Source: Kofleriaceae bacterium (GTDB taxonomy: Bacteria > Myxococcota_A > Polyangia > Haliangiales > Haliangiaceae). Taken from it: a stretch of 36,652 nucleotides of DNA. Position numbers and translations under genes: made by a program. Numbering within the stretch: position 1 is the stretch's first letter; every line of letters starts with the position of its first letter. Under the pieces are notes generated by a model. The model was not told the origin of the DNA. It saw nothing but the letters and a program-made list of their open reading frames with translations, and made no database searches. Shown piece after piece: positions 1 through 8,965 of the stretch. The stretch lies in NCBI GenBank assembly GCA_024762925.1, contig JANTGM010000040.1, positions 10,001-46,652 on the forward strand, in the 5' to 3' direction.

Positions 1-1047
1 TTCCGTTTCCCTAACATCCTGCGCTATCGTACCTGGACGCTTCAGCGACTCTACGAGTCTCTTGACATGCCACCACGTGTGCAAGCCATCTTGGCTGGCC
101 AATCTGGCGACTACCTCCTGCCGCCAAACGAAGTTTCGCTTCTGCTTCATGTCGCACTCGTGAGCAACTACGATCGCGGTGCATACTATCCGACAAACCA
201 CTTCTCGAGCCTTGTTGAAGCCCTCGCCAACGCTGTCAAGCAGGCACCAGGCTCGGCGGTATTCCTCAATACGACAGTGACGGAAATCGAAACAAATGGA
301 ACCCGCGTACAAGGGGTGCGCACGTCCGATGGAAAACGCTTCACGGCTCGGCGCTACATATCAAACGCCGATCCAACACAAACCCTAGCGCTAGCAACGG
401 GCATAGACGTGCCCCATCGCGAGAAGCGGCGTTTCACCTACGAATACTCATCAAGCAACTTTACGCTCTATCTCGGAGTTCGTGATCTCGACCTCCGGGA
501 GTATGGCTTTGGCAACCACAACGTTTGGCACTACCCACACGAGGACATCAATGCCATGTACCAAGTCCAAGGAAAAGCCAACGACCTGTCAAACCCTTGG
601 CTCTTCTTGTCGACTCCTACTCTGCATTCTGGACGACCTGGATTGGCTCCCGAAGGGCATCAGATCTTGGAGGTGGCCACAAGCTGTAGCTACGAATACT
701 TCTCAGAGTTGAAGCGCAAGGATCGAAAGGCCTACACACGGGCCAAGGTGCAAACGAGAGATCGAATTCTCTCAATCATCGAGAAAAACTACGTTCCCAA
801 CCTTCGAAACCACTTGGCGATGAAAGTTGCAGGGACTCCAACAACCAACGAGTTCTATGTGCGAGCGCCAAGAGGCAACGCGTACGGCTCAAATCTCACA
901 CCCGCGAATATGTTCCCTCGAGTTTCCAATCAGTCTCCTCTGGCGAATCTGTGGATGGTCAATGCGTCGGCTGGCTATCCGAGCGTTGGTGGCACGGTCG
1001 GAGCTGGCATTCGGCTCTACGAGCAACTCGAAGGTGACGCTATCTGA
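1..1047 (+). CDS. FAD-dependent phytoene desaturase / retinol saturase-like oxidoreductase, 3' part
   Basis: The frame is open from the first base of the window, so the N-terminus with the Rossmann GxGxxG FAD-binding motif lies upstream and is missing. The visible 348 codons match the C-terminal two-thirds of the CrtI/RetSat-type NAD(P)/FAD oxidoreductases. A substrate-domain block near the start reads AGQSGDYLLPP. It is followed by the hydrophobic, Tyr/Gly-rich strand AYYPTNHFSSLVEAL, a second FAD-contacting segment (RYISNADPTQTL), and the terminal FAD motif NASAGYPSVGGTVGAG. These enzymes desaturate or saturate polyenes such as carotenoids or retinol. The substrate cannot be told from this part, and no carotenoid genes are visible nearby. 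The stop TGA is about 100 bp before polA on the same strand. The family is fairly sure; the exact reaction is unknown. Confidence 0.8.
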   Translation, partial: FRFPNILRYRTWTLQRLYESLDMPPRVQAILAGQSGDYLLPPNEVSLLLHVALVSNYDRGAYYPTNHFSSLVEALANAVKQAPGSAVFLNTTVTEIETNGTRVQGVRTSDGKRFTARRYISNADPTQTLALATGIDVPHREKRRFTYEYSSSNFTLYLGVRDLDLREYGFGNHNVWHYPHEDINAMYQVQGKANDLSNPWLFLSTPTLHSGRPGLAPEGHQILEVATSCSYEYFSELKRKDRKAYTRAKVQTRDRILSIIEKNYVPNLRNHLAMKVAGTPTTNEFYVRAPRGNAYGSNLTPANMFPRVSNQSPLANLWMVNASAGYPSVGGTVGAGIRLYEQLEGDAI

Positions 1048-1148
1048 GATAATCTCTTGTTAGCGATGTCGAGTGGCACCTCGCCCAATCTGCTGCTTGC
1101 AGGTGGCGGCAAATTGGGATTCGGCCCAGCTCGCGTTACGCTAGGCGA

Positions 1149-3815
1149 ATGGCTCCAACGGAACGACTGATTCTCGTCGATGGCTCGTCTCTGATCTATC
1201 GCGCCTACTACGCGATTCCTGCCAACTTCTCAACATCGAAGGGACTGCCCACCAATGCGATCTATGGGTTCGCGAATATGTTCAAGAAGGTGCTGTCAGG
1301 CAAGACGCCAGAGTTTGGAGCAGTCGTCTTCGACGCGCCTGGCAAGACGTTTCGTTCTGAGAAATATCCCGAGTACAAATCGCATCGTCCGCGAATGGAC
1401 ACAGAACTTAAGCAGCAGCTTCCGTGGATTGACAAGCTAGTGCTGGCACACCAGTTTCCACTCCTGCGAGTGCCTGGCTACGAGGCTGATGACATTATTG
1501 CAACCTTGGTTGAACAAGCCAATACAGCCAACATCGAGGTGCATATCATCTCTGGTGACAAAGACTTTGCCCAGCTCATCTCAGAGCAGGTTCGCATGGT
1601 CGACACACTAAGGGATGTTGTCTATACACCAGATCTTGTGCACAAGAAGTGGGGAGTGCCTCCACGACAGTTTGTCGATTGGCAAGCCATGGTTGGCGAC
1701 AAAGCGGACAATATTCCAGGCGTCCCGGGCGTTGGTGCCAAAGGCGCGGCACAGCTCTTAGAGCGTTTTGGTGACCTCGATACGATTTTGGCTAGCACTG
1801 ACGAACTGAAAGGGCGACAGAAGAACAACCTTGTCGAGTATGCCGAACAAGCCCGACTAAGCCGCGAGCTTGCGACTCTCGATCGGAAGACTCCGCTTGA
1901 GCAATCTCTCGATGACTTGCGCCTCAAGCTTCCTGAGCCCAGCGCCCTGAATGCTCTGTATATGGAGCTTGAGTTCTACTCGCTCCTGTCCGCGGATGCT
2001 GCCGCTCATGAGCAAGGTCCCGACGAGGACTGTGACTATGGCGCCATTCGGAGCGAGCCGGAACTAGAAAAACTCGTAAAACGTCTCACAGGGCAGGACA
2101 AAGTAGCAATTCTTCCACTCTTCGACCTTCCTTCCCCCGTCACAGGAACTCTGGCTGGCTTGGCCGTTTGCTATCGTGCGAAGGAGGCAACCTACATTCC
2201 CATTGCCGGGCCCGACGGCTTGGGCGTGAATGCACTACGCTTCTTGAAAGGCTGGCTTGAAGACGCGGCATGCCCAAAGATCTGCCACAATGCCAAGGAA
2301 CTCTGGGTGTGCCTGCAACGCCTTAACATCGACCTTCAAGGCGTTGTTGGAGACACAATCCTCGAGTCCTTCTTAGTCGATCCAACTCGGCTCATTCCGC
2401 ATCGCATCGACCAGATTGTGAAGGACCTCCTGCACACAACCGTTCCACCAGCAAAGCACATCCTAGGTTCTGGCAAGAAGGAACGCCGTTACACCGAACT
2501 GCCCACAGAGGAGATCCAAGAATGGAGCGGGCAACAAGTCGATGCGGTTTTCCAGTGCTGGCCAAAGATACGAGAACGTCTGATTCTTGAAGATCAGCAA
2601 CGGTACCTCGAAGACATCGACCTGCCCCTCTCTTGGCTACTTGGATCCATGGAGCTCGCTGGCATCCTCGTTGATCCGCAGAGTCTCGCAACCATGGGCG
2701 AAGAATTCGCAAAGCGTCTGGCCGCCTATGAGGCAGAGATTTTCGCGCATGCAGGTCGCTCGTTCAACATTGCCTCGACCAAGCAATTGAGCACGGTGCT
2801 CTTTGAAGAGATGAAGCTGCCCGTCATCAAACGTACAAAGAGTGGCTACTCCACCAAGGCTGAAGTGCTGGAGCGACTCACAGACAAGCACGACATCGCG
2901 AAGGTGCTACTCAAGCATCGCAAGCTCGCGAAGTTAATCAACACATACACCGACGTCTTGCAGCGCGAAGTCAATCCCAACACAGGCCGAGTTCACGCTA
3001 CGTTTCAGCAAACGGTTGGCGCAACAGGCCGACTGATCACAACGGATCCAGACCTGCAACGGACGCCCGTCAAGACACCAGAAGGGCGTCGCATCCGAGA
3101 GACATTTATTGCGAAGCAAGGTCACCGCCTCATCTCTGCGGATTGGAGTCAAATCGAGTTGCGCCTGTTGGCGCACTTCACAGATGACGCGCTTCTGGTG
3201 GAGTCCTTTGCCAACAACCTCGATGTGCATGCGAGAACCGCGAGCCAGCTCTTCAAATGCGAACTGGACGAGATCACTCGAGACCAACGTCGCATCGGAA
3301 AGCTCGTTAACTTCGCCACCATCTACGGGCAAGGCTCTACAGCACTAGGACAAATTCTGGGCGTTCCCAAGAAGGAAGCGCAGAGCTACATCGCGGGCTA
3401 CTTCGAAGCGTATAGCGGAGTGCGCACTTGGCTCGACGAGACTATGGAGGCAGCGCTTGAATGTGGCTTCGTCACAACGCTTCTGGGACGTCGCCGCTAC
3501 ATCCCAGAACTCTCAAGCAACAGCTTCATGATTCGTCAAGCCGGGGAACGGATCGCCGCCAACACCCCCATACAAGCCTCTGCGGCCGACATTTGCAAAG
3601 TCGCAATGCTAGACATTGCACGCGAGATGAAAGCACGCGAAATGGGGGCCACAATGCTCTTGCAGATCCATGACGAACTCGTCTTTGAGTGTCCTAACTC
3701 TGAAGTTGAGGAACTCAGCGCGCTCGTGAAGGATAAGATGGAAGGTGTGCACCCTCTGAAGGTGCCTCTTGTCGCTGACGTGGGTGTTGGAGCAAACTGG
3801 TCAGAAGCGCACTAA
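1149..3815 (+). CDS. polA: DNA polymerase I, proofreading site degenerate
   Basis: This is an 888-residue family A DNA polymerase for Okazaki fragment maturation and repair. Residues 1-290 are the 5' nuclease domain with the acidic motifs VPGYEADD, SGDKDF and GDKADNIPGVPGVG. Residues ~300-500 form the 3'-5' exonuclease fold. The polymerase domain follows, with motif A (SADWSQIELR, Asp665), motif B (RRIGKLVNFATIYG) and motif C (IHDELVF, Asp842), all intact. In the exonuclease fold, my alignment to E. coli places leucines at D355 and E357 (the DxE of exo I) and at D424 (NAKEL where E. coli has NLKYD); only the D501 equivalent is kept. The protein should therefore polymerise and cut flaps but not proofread, as in Taq polymerase. 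The ATG is chosen because the family N-terminus starts right after it; the upstream ribosome-binding site is weak. Confidence 0.97.
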   Translation: MAPTERLILVDGSSLIYRAYYAIPANFSTSKGLPTNAIYGFANMFKKVLSGKTPEFGAVVFDAPGKTFRSEKYPEYKSHRPRMDTELKQQLPWIDKLVLAHQFPLLRVPGYEADDIIATLVEQANTANIEVHIISGDKDFAQLISEQVRMVDTLRDVVYTPDLVHKKWGVPPRQFVDWQAMVGDKADNIPGVPGVGAKGAAQLLERFGDLDTILASTDELKGRQKNNLVEYAEQARLSRELATLDRKTPLEQSLDDLRLKLPEPSALNALYMELEFYSLLSADAAAHEQGPDEDCDYGAIRSEPELEKLVKRLTGQDKVAILPLFDLPSPVTGTLAGLAVCYRAKEATYIPIAGPDGLGVNALRFLKGWLEDAACPKICHNAKELWVCLQRLNIDLQGVVGDTILESFLVDPTRLIPHRIDQIVKDLLHTTVPPAKHILGSGKKERRYTELPTEEIQEWSGQQVDAVFQCWPKIRERLILEDQQRYLEDIDLPLSWLLGSMELAGILVDPQSLATMGEEFAKRLAAYEAEIFAHAGRSFNIASTKQLSTVLFEEMKLPVIKRTKSGYSTKAEVLERLTDKHDIAKVLLKHRKLAKLINTYTDVLQREVNPNTGRVHATFQQTVGATGRLITTDPDLQRTPVKTPEGRRIRETFIAKQGHRLISADWSQIELRLLAHFTDDALLVESFANNLDVHARTASQLFKCELDEITRDQRRIGKLVNFATIYGQGSTALGQILGVPKKEAQSYIAGYFEAYSGVRTWLDETMEAALECGFVTTLLGRRRYIPELSSNSFMIRQAGERIAANTPIQASAADICKVAMLDIAREMKAREMGATMLLQIHDELVFECPNSEVEELSALVKDKMEGVHPLKVPLVADVGVGANWSEAH

Positions 3816-3829
3816 AGCAACTAGCGATC

Positions 3830-4090
3830 CATGCAAAGACGCTTCGCCGTCATGGCGTCAGGGCACGATCCCAAGCTTGTCTTCGCTCCTCTGCCCCGTT
3901 TTCTTGCACCAGTCACTTCGCTGCATGAGCCATAGGAACGATGGCTTGATCCAAGTCATTCGCTGCATCGAAACGGCGAGACGAAGGTCTGGGCCTCAAC
4001 AGCAGCATCAGCAATTCGGTCGTTATAGGCCTGATACAGAACAATGCTATCGCGATCATAGTCTGCACGAATCTGGCGCTGCGATGACAT
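3830..4090 (-). pseudogene. DUF4291 family gene remnant, frameshifted and truncated
   Basis: The 371-bp gap between polA and astB holds a broken minus-strand gene. From the ATG at 4090 one frame reads [20 protein letters not shown] and continues through [20 protein letters not shown], then stops. The next frame continues directly with [20 protein letters not shown]. Together these match the N-terminal signature of DUF4291 proteins (RADYDxDTIVVYQAY, then [15 protein letters not shown]). One frameshift separates the halves. Only ~85 of the usual ~190-200 residues remain, and the 3' end decays towards the polA stop. The right-hand boundary near 3830 is approximate. DUF4291 function is unknown. 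The family assignment rests on remembered consensus. Confidence 0.7.
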
Positions 4091-4186
4091 GGCAAGAGCC
4101 TACCGCCAAACCAGTTTTGCCACCAGTTTCATGCAGAGGCTGCCTCATCTTGTTCCGATGAGTCGCTTCAAGGTACGGTGGCGCGT

Positions 4187-5536
4187 ATGGCCGGCGATAC
4201 CAATGCAGTGGAAGTCAATTTCGATGGGCTCGTCGGGCCAACTCACAACTACGCGGGCCTCTCTTTTGGCAACGTAGCCTCAAAGAAGAACGCCACCGCG
4301 GTTTCGAACCCAAAAGAAGCGGCTTTGCAAGGGCTTGCCAAGATGAAGGCGTTGCATGATCTTGGGCTTTCTCAAGGTGTCTTGGCGCCACAAGAGCGGC
4401 CTGACGTACACACCTTGCGGCGCCTGGGGTTCTCCGGAACCGACGCAGATGTGCTCTCCGCAGCGCATGTGCATGATGCGAGACTGCTTGCCACATGCTC
4501 ATCTGCCTCGAGCATGTGGACGGCAAATGCGGCGACGGTCTCGCCAAGTGCAGATACCGCAGATGGAAAGGTGCATTTTACGCCGGCAAACCTAGTCAAT
4601 AAGTTTCACAGGTCGATTGAGCACATCGTCACCGGCCGCATTCTTAGGTCCACGTTTGCAGACACTAGGTACTTTTCTCATCACCATGCCCTACCCTCGG
4701 TTGAGCAGTTTGGAGATGAAGGAGCCGCAAACCACACCCGCTTCTGTCGAGACTATGGAGATGCGGGCGTTGAGTTCTTTGTCTATGGACGCCACGCCTT
4801 CGATGACTCCAAGCCCGCGCCGAAGCGCTACCCCGCTCGGCACACGGTCGAGGCGTCTCAGGCCATTGCCCGCCTGCATCAACTCAGCGAGAAGCGCGTC
4901 GTTTTTGCTCAGCAAAACCCCGATGTAATTGATGAGGGTGTCTTTCACAATGACGTTATCGCGGTAGGAAATCGCGACGTCTTGCTTTGCCACCAGGAGG
5001 CGTTCCTAGACCAGGCAAGCGTCTTGGCCGAGCTTCGGTCACGTATGGAGACCGAGCTCCGCGTGATCGAAGTGCCCACCACTCGGGTCTCCGTTCCGGA
5101 CGCAGTTAGCAGCTATCTCTTTAACAGCCAGCTTCTGAGCGTTGGCAGCGAGACCCACCTTGTTGTTCCCAAGGAGTGTCGATCAAACATGGACGTTTGG
5201 GCCTACCTCGAAGCGTTGCGCGATGGCGATTCACCCATCGATGAGATTCAAGTCTTCAATCTCACGCAAAGCATGAGCAACGGCGGCGGCCCTGCCTGCC
5301 TTAGACTAAGAGTTGTTCTTAGCCAAGAAGAACTCGCAGCTTGTAATCAGAACACACTCATGAGCGACACTCTCTATGCAACGCTCGTCGAGTGGGTTGG
5401 TCAGCACTATCGCGACCGCTTGCATGAAGCAGATCTGTGCGACCCAAAGCTCTTGCACGAGTCGCGGACCGCTCTCGATGCCCTTACCGATATTTTGGGG
5501 CTAGGATCGGTCTATCCATTCCAACAATGCTCGTAG
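4187..5536 (+). CDS. astB: N-succinylarginine dihydrolase
   Basis: The product hydrolyses N2-succinylarginine to succinylornithine, CO2 and ammonia in the arginine succinyltransferase (AST) pathway. About 449 residues align end to end with E. coli Ast[21 protein letters not shown] at the N-terminus, GDEGAANH (catalytic Glu), [19 protein letters not shown] (catalytic His), [12 protein letters not shown] (nucleophile near Cys371) and LGSVYPFQ at the C-terminus. The start is ambiguous: GTG at 4178 has an AAGG 4-5 bases upstream, while ATG at 4187 gives an N-terminus closer to E. coli AstB and is used here. No astA, astC, astD or astE neighbour is visible, so the gene stands alone. The aldehyde dehydrogenase at 16.8 kb is of another subfamily and does not look like AstD. 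Confidence 0.96.
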   Translation: MAGDTNAVEVNFDGLVGPTHNYAGLSFGNVASKKNATAVSNPKEAALQGLAKMKALHDLGLSQGVLAPQERPDVHTLRRLGFSGTDADVLSAAHVHDARLLATCSSASSMWTANAATVSPSADTADGKVHFTPANLVNKFHRSIEHIVTGRILRSTFADTRYFSHHHALPSVEQFGDEGAANHTRFCRDYGDAGVEFFVYGRHAFDDSKPAPKRYPARHTVEASQAIARLHQLSEKRVVFAQQNPDVIDEGVFHNDVIAVGNRDVLLCHQEAFLDQASVLAELRSRMETELRVIEVPTTRVSVPDAVSSYLFNSQLLSVGSETHLVVPKECRSNMDVWAYLEALRDGDSPIDEIQVFNLTQSMSNGGGPACLRLRVVLSQEELAACNQNTLMSDTLYATLVEWVGQHYRDRLHEADLCDPKLLHESRTALDALTDILGLGSVYPFQQCS

Positions 5537-5858
5537 AAGCGAGTCCAAAGGATCGCGTTTCTCCCGACAGATGGTCGCCCTAAACCAGATGGAACGTATG
5601 GCTCAAGCGGCGAGTACCGATAGGGTTTCACTCCGAGAGAACGAACTCTCCGGTTGCGAGACTGTGCAAGGCGCGCGGCGTGAGCCGTGCACTAGGCCTC
5701 CCCTGGCCAAAGCCAGGCGTTCTACAAACCTAGGGTGACTGGGGGAATTCCCTACGATCCTCGATGTTGGATGTGGCGGAATCCGACAGAACTTGGATTA
5801 ATTCCCTGCCAACCCTTCTTCCCTGGTCGGCACGTTCTTTGCTTTTTGAGGGCGGACC
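5537..5858. other. Intergenic region with small hairpins
   Basis: No gene is recognised in these 322 bp. There is an imperfect hairpin at 5633-5653 (CCGAGAG ... CTCTCCGG around AACGAA, one bulge) and a 5-bp hairpin at 5703-5716 (CTGGC-caaa-GCCAG). Neither has a T-tract. The stretch 5640-5697, which ends in GCACTAG, faintly resembles the reversed end of the IS630-type elements at 7.8, 10.1 and 15.7 kb, but too weakly to call. Confidence 0.4.
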
Positions 5859-6323
5859 ATGAAAGCAATATGGTCTGCAATCTTGCCTCTACTCCTCCCT
5901 CTCGCTGCCTGCTCAGAGGCCCCACTAAGTGAGGGTCGCTACTTCTTTTCGCTCTCTGTCGATCCTGCGTCGACCTGCCCAGCGGTCATTCTGTCATCTT
6001 GGACGGAGGAAGTTGTGATCGACGTGTTCCTCGAGAATGACGAACAATGGTCTGGGGAGGAGCTCAACTCACAGGCCAAACTGGAAGGCTATTTCGTGGA
6101 TGAGGGCGCCATCGGACGGGGCTATTCGGAGCAACGTCTCAGACGTGACGACTCCTCCCTTTCAGACATCCACCTTGAGGGAGAATGGGAATTAGAACTC
6201 TACAATCGACACGAGGGGTGGGTAGAAGGCAGCATCCTAGTTTCATACAGCTGGTACGATGCGCTCACGGAGGTTTCGGATGCTTGCATCTTGGAGTTGG
6301 ACGTAGAGGGAGGCCAGCCCTAG
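5859..6323 (+). CDS. Small putative lipoprotein
   Basis: This 154-residue protein belongs to no family I recognise. Its N-terminus is a classic lipoprotein signal: positive MK, a Leu/Pro hydrophobic stretch, then the lipobox LAAC with Cys18. It should be exported and lipidated. The mature part is acidic (many Glu/Asp), with alternating hydrophobic patterns that suggest a small beta-sandwich. Two further cysteines (STCP near residue 39, and DACILEL near the C-terminus) could form a disulphide. The ATG at 5859 has a GAGG Shine-Dalgarno 7 bases upstream. A strong stem-loop follows the stop directly. Confidence 0.72.
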   Translation: MKAIWSAILPLLLPLAACSEAPLSEGRYFFSLSVDPASTCPAVILSSWTEEVVIDVFLENDEQWSGEELNSQAKLEGYFVDEGAIGRGYSEQRLRRDDSSLSDIHLEGEWELELYNRHEGWVEGSILVSYSWYDALTEVSDACILELDVEGGQP

Positions 6324-6381
6324 GCTTCTCACTTGCTTGGACATCGAAGCCGAGGACAAGACTTCGCCTCAAGTGAGCAGC
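6324..6381 (+). terminator. Long inverted repeat after the lipoprotein gene
   Basis: GCTTCTCACTTG (6324-6335) pairs with CAAGTGAGCAGC (6370-6381), 11 of 12 positions. The enclosed 34 bases contain a nested pair (CTTG/CAAG and CGAAG/CTTCG). It begins right after the stop codon, which fits a transcription end or mRNA 3' stabiliser. There is no T-tract, so intrinsic termination is not certain. Confidence 0.45.
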
Positions 6382-6687
6382 GCTGATTTCATCCGTGTGA
6401 TTTTCTTCCAGAGCTTGATATCAGAGGCCTCTCCCCCTAAGAGCAAAGCAATTTCGCATGTACCCCCAACATAAGAACAATTCTTACAAAACTGGACTCA
6501 TTCAAGAAATGACACGTTCGAAACTCGATCATTCCGCAGCACGGCGCAATGCTATAGGTATGGTTCTAACTCTGTATGATGCGCCGACTTGGCTAACCAG
6601 CGCAGCACCTCCCGCAGCTCGAGGAACTCGGCAGACGACGTTGACCGCCGCATGTCGTTCCGAACTTTCTAGAGGTACCGACCGGGC
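6382..6687. other. Leader region upstream of the hydrolase gene
   Basis: No coding signal was recognised in these ~306 bp. A perfect 15-bp inverted repeat, TAAGAA-CAA-TTCTTA, lies at 6472-6486 in an AT-rich stretch about 200 bp before the hydrolase start. It could be an operator half-site pair or a small hairpin. No convincing -35/-10 pair was identified. Confidence 0.35.
6472..6486. promoter_or_regulatory. Perfect short palindrome, candidate operator
   Basis: TAAGAA and TTCTTA are separated by CAA, giving a perfect dyad in the AT-rich part of the intergenic region between the small lipoprotein gene and the hydrolase gene. Dyads of this size are typical of dimeric repressor sites, but a dyad this short can arise by chance and no regulator gene is adjacent. 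Confidence 0.2.
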
Positions 6688-7782
6688 ATGACAAACTCTG
6701 GATTCTTGCACGGCGCCACAGCGGCCCTCGCCCTCGCCCTCGTCTCTCCCTCGTGTGGAGGGCAGTCGAACGGAACGGCCGGTTCGGATGCGAGCTCGCC
6801 GGATCCAGCAGATGCGGCTGTCTCCCCTTCGGAGGATGCCGCTGCACCCTGGCAATACGGCGATAACGGCAGCTACACCGCTGTTGAGGAGACCTTTGCC
6901 AACCCACAGTGGCCTGCCGCCGGTGGAGACGCTCTCGATGTGCACATCTTCCTCCCGGATGGGCGCCAGACGCCTGCCCCCGCGCTCTTCTTCAGTCACG
7001 CTTATGGAGCGAGCGACCCTGGAATCTACCAAGACCTCATCGAACATCTCGTTTCCCACGGCTTTGCCGTCGTTTTCTCACCCTACCCAACGCTCCTCTC
7101 CGGACCAACCGTGACAACAGGTCAGGCAACTCGCTACAAGACCCTGTGGGGCGGCTTCGCAGAAGCGAGCAGACTCTATGCTTCGCGGCTAGATCTGACG
7201 CGCGTAGGGTTTCTGGGGCATTCCTTTGGCGGTGGCGCAACGCCTGCGATGGCGCATCGTGGCCTGGTCACAGAGGGCTGGGGCACGAGCGCCGCCTTCC
7301 TCTTCATCACTGCTCCCTGGTATTCGTTTGAAATCGCTAACACCAACGTGGCGCTTTCCAACAAAACTCTCGCTGAGCTTCCGGATCTTGTTCGCACAAT
7401 CATTCAGGTGTACGAAGAAGATGATGTCAACGATCACCGTATGGCCATCGACCTCTACGAGAACCTCACGCTACCAGACGCTCAGATCGCCTATCACAAC
7501 GTGCTCGCCAATGACGACTACCCGACGAATCACGCGGTCCCGGCATCGGCAATTACCGACGACGCCGTACTCGATGGTCTCGACCAGGCTGCCGTCTGGA
7601 GACCCCTGGACGCGCTCATCGATGCGAGCTTTGGCATCAGCACCCCCGAGGCTGCTGCTGAACTGGTACTGAGCGTCGGTCCCATACCTCCTTACCTTGA
7701 TGTTCCGGAGATGCCTACACCGGTGCAGGCCGAAGGCTTCTATCGCTTTCCCTGGTCGAGCATCCAGAACCTACGAGACTAG
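6688..7782 (+). CDS. Secreted alpha/beta hydrolase, probable lipoprotein
   Basis: This 364-residue protein has an export signal (hydrophobic ATAALALALVS) followed by SPSCGG. Cys23 may be a lipobox, although Ser at -3 is atypical. A Ser/Asp/Ala/Pro-rich linker (~24-52) follows, as is common in envelope lipoproteins. The rest is an alpha/beta hydrolase of the chlorophyllase/dienelactone hydrolase/PET hydrolase-like type: an oxyanion region (LFFSHAYG), the nucleophile elbow GHSFGG with Ser179, and later acidic and His candidates (YEEDDVNDH, and DDYPTNHAV). It probably hydrolyses an ester outside the cytoplasm; the substrate is unknown. The stop codon TAG lies inside the CTAG end of the repeat element that starts at 7779, so the original C-terminus may have been altered by that insertion. 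Confidence 0.83.
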   Translation: MTNSGFLHGATAALALALVSPSCGGQSNGTAGSDASSPDPADAAVSPSEDAAAPWQYGDNGSYTAVEETFANPQWPAAGGDALDVHIFLPDGRQTPAPALFFSHAYGASDPGIYQDLIEHLVSHGFAVVFSPYPTLLSGPTVTTGQATRYKTLWGGFAEASRLYASRLDLTRVGFLGHSFGGGATPAMAHRGLVTEGWGTSAAFLFITAPWYSFEIANTNVALSNKTLAELPDLVRTIIQVYEEDDVNDHRMAIDLYENLTLPDAQIAYHNVLANDDYPTNHAVPASAITDDAVLDGLDQAAVWRPLDALIDASFGISTPEAAAELVLSVGPIPPYLDVPEMPTPVQAEGFYRFPWSSIQNLRD

Positions 7783-7889
7783 CGCGCGACCCATGGACAT
7801 TGATTCCTTGCCAGTGAACGAACTCCCGTCAGCCTCGGCGATGATCGATCGGCCCGATCGTCGATCGACCATTCTGGCCCCAACACTAG
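7779..7889. mobile_element. Short MITE-like element A with CTAG ends
   Basis: This 111-bp stretch is bounded by CTAG at both ends. Its left end, CTAGCGCGCGACCCATGG followed by ACATTGATT, is nearly the same as the left end of the IS630 remnant at 10118. The interior has a GC-rich hairpin, CGATCGG-C-CCGATCG (7846-7860). The right end (CACTAG) is only loosely an inverted copy of the left. It is best read as a decayed non-autonomous derivative of an IS630-type element, a group that targets TA within CTAG. The TAG stop of the hydrolase gene is part of the left CTAG. Confidence 0.5.
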
Positions 7890-7995
7890 CGAGGCGAGGG
7901 CCCCTGCCCGACGCTTGAATTCCCCCCCCTAACCATCAAGAGCTCAGGGCTCGCATTGCTAGACCGAGAATCGAGCTCAGGCGTATGAAGTGCCC

Positions 7996-8853
7996 ATGCC
8001 AAGCTTCACCACAATCTTCTGCCTGTTCTTTTCTGGGGCCATGAGCACCATGCTTGGATGTTCTTCGACCAGCAGCTCAAAGGATCGGAGCCACATGTCC
8101 GCGCGCGAAACTCAAGCAGAGAAATGGCCGTCGGGGCCGCTGACACCTGTGGCGTCTCACCTTGGTAGCGACGACGAAACTGGAGCACGCATTGCTGAGA
8201 TCCTGCAAACGGCGGACATCAAGTCTGCCCAGGCCGGGTCGCTAGGTTATACGACGAGTGTCGAGGAGAAGGACGCGGAACGTGCCCGGGCCATTCTGCG
8301 AGATGCGAAGGTTCAAGAGAAGCTAAAGCTTGATGTGATCGATGCAGGTGCTGCAACGAGCGGCTCTGCCAGCCCCGAATATCTCAAGCGGCGTACGCCT
8401 CAGCTCTTCATCCAACAGGGTGATCGCATTGAGGAAGCCCCAGACGCAGATCACGCTGTGGCTCGCAGGTATCCGAGCTACGAGAACAAAGGACCTGTCG
8501 CCGACGGCATGCGCGTTACTCTTCTAAGCGAGAAGCTGGTCTACCATGTCAACGAGCCAGTTCGAGTGATCCACGTGTTCGAGGCTACCGAACCTGGTAT
8601 CGACATCCACATCATGGGGCCCAAAATAGCCTATGAGGAGTTTGTGGACGGGGTACTAAGGACTATGAAACCGCCTATGGCGGAGTATCCATGGGTGGGC
8701 GTCTATGATGGAGCAGTCCTCCCGAGCCCCAACGTGGACTACAACTATGAAATCAGCTCCTATACCTTCGGTGAGGCGGGAGAGCATACAATTCAATGGA
8801 AGCCAGGAGAATTGGAGTCGAACGTTTTGGTGATCAAAATCGTCAAGAGATGA
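7996..8853 (+). CDS. Putative lipoprotein of unknown function
   Basis: The protein is ~285 residues. The N-terminus MPSFTTIFCLFFSGAMSTML is hydrophobic and ends at a plausible lipobox MLGC (Cys22), then a Ser/Thr-rich linker. An alternative GTG start lies 6 bases upstream (7990). The mature part has a charged helical segment (EKDAERARAILRDAKVQEKL, ~residues 90-110) and a C-terminal half that looks like a beta-sandwich. In that half, residues 170-285 include VTLLSEKLVYHVNEPVRVIH and a closing GEAGEHTIQWKPGELESNVL, similar in style to Ig-like or CARDB-like domains. I do not recognise the family. It is convergent with the next gene. Confidence 0.7.
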   Translation: MPSFTTIFCLFFSGAMSTMLGCSSTSSSKDRSHMSARETQAEKWPSGPLTPVASHLGSDDETGARIAEILQTADIKSAQAGSLGYTTSVEEKDAERARAILRDAKVQEKLKLDVIDAGAATSGSASPEYLKRRTPQLFIQQGDRIEEAPDADHAVARRYPSYENKGPVADGMRVTLLSEKLVYHVNEPVRVIHVFEATEPGIDIHIMGPKIAYEEFVDGVLRTMKPPMAEYPWVGVYDGAVLPSPNVDYNYEISSYTFGEAGEHTIQWKPGELESNVLVIKIVKR

Positions 8854-8965
8854 CTTAAGTGCTCGCAAAACGAATCAGCGTACGCGGTGCGCCAAGGTAT
8901 CTACGAGCTGACAACGTGCGGTGCTGCATGCGTCTCGGTGGCCATTCGCAGGAAGAGCCGAGAAG

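Noticed and set aside
3769-4161. Plus-strand open frame overlapping the polA 3' end
   Set aside because: It has no domain and overlaps polA; the real signal in this region is the minus-strand DUF4291 remnant.
5590-5697. Possible fourth CTAG-ended element ending at GCACTAG
   Set aside because: Only a short AACGAACTC-like match and the end bases agree; no second terminus could be found.
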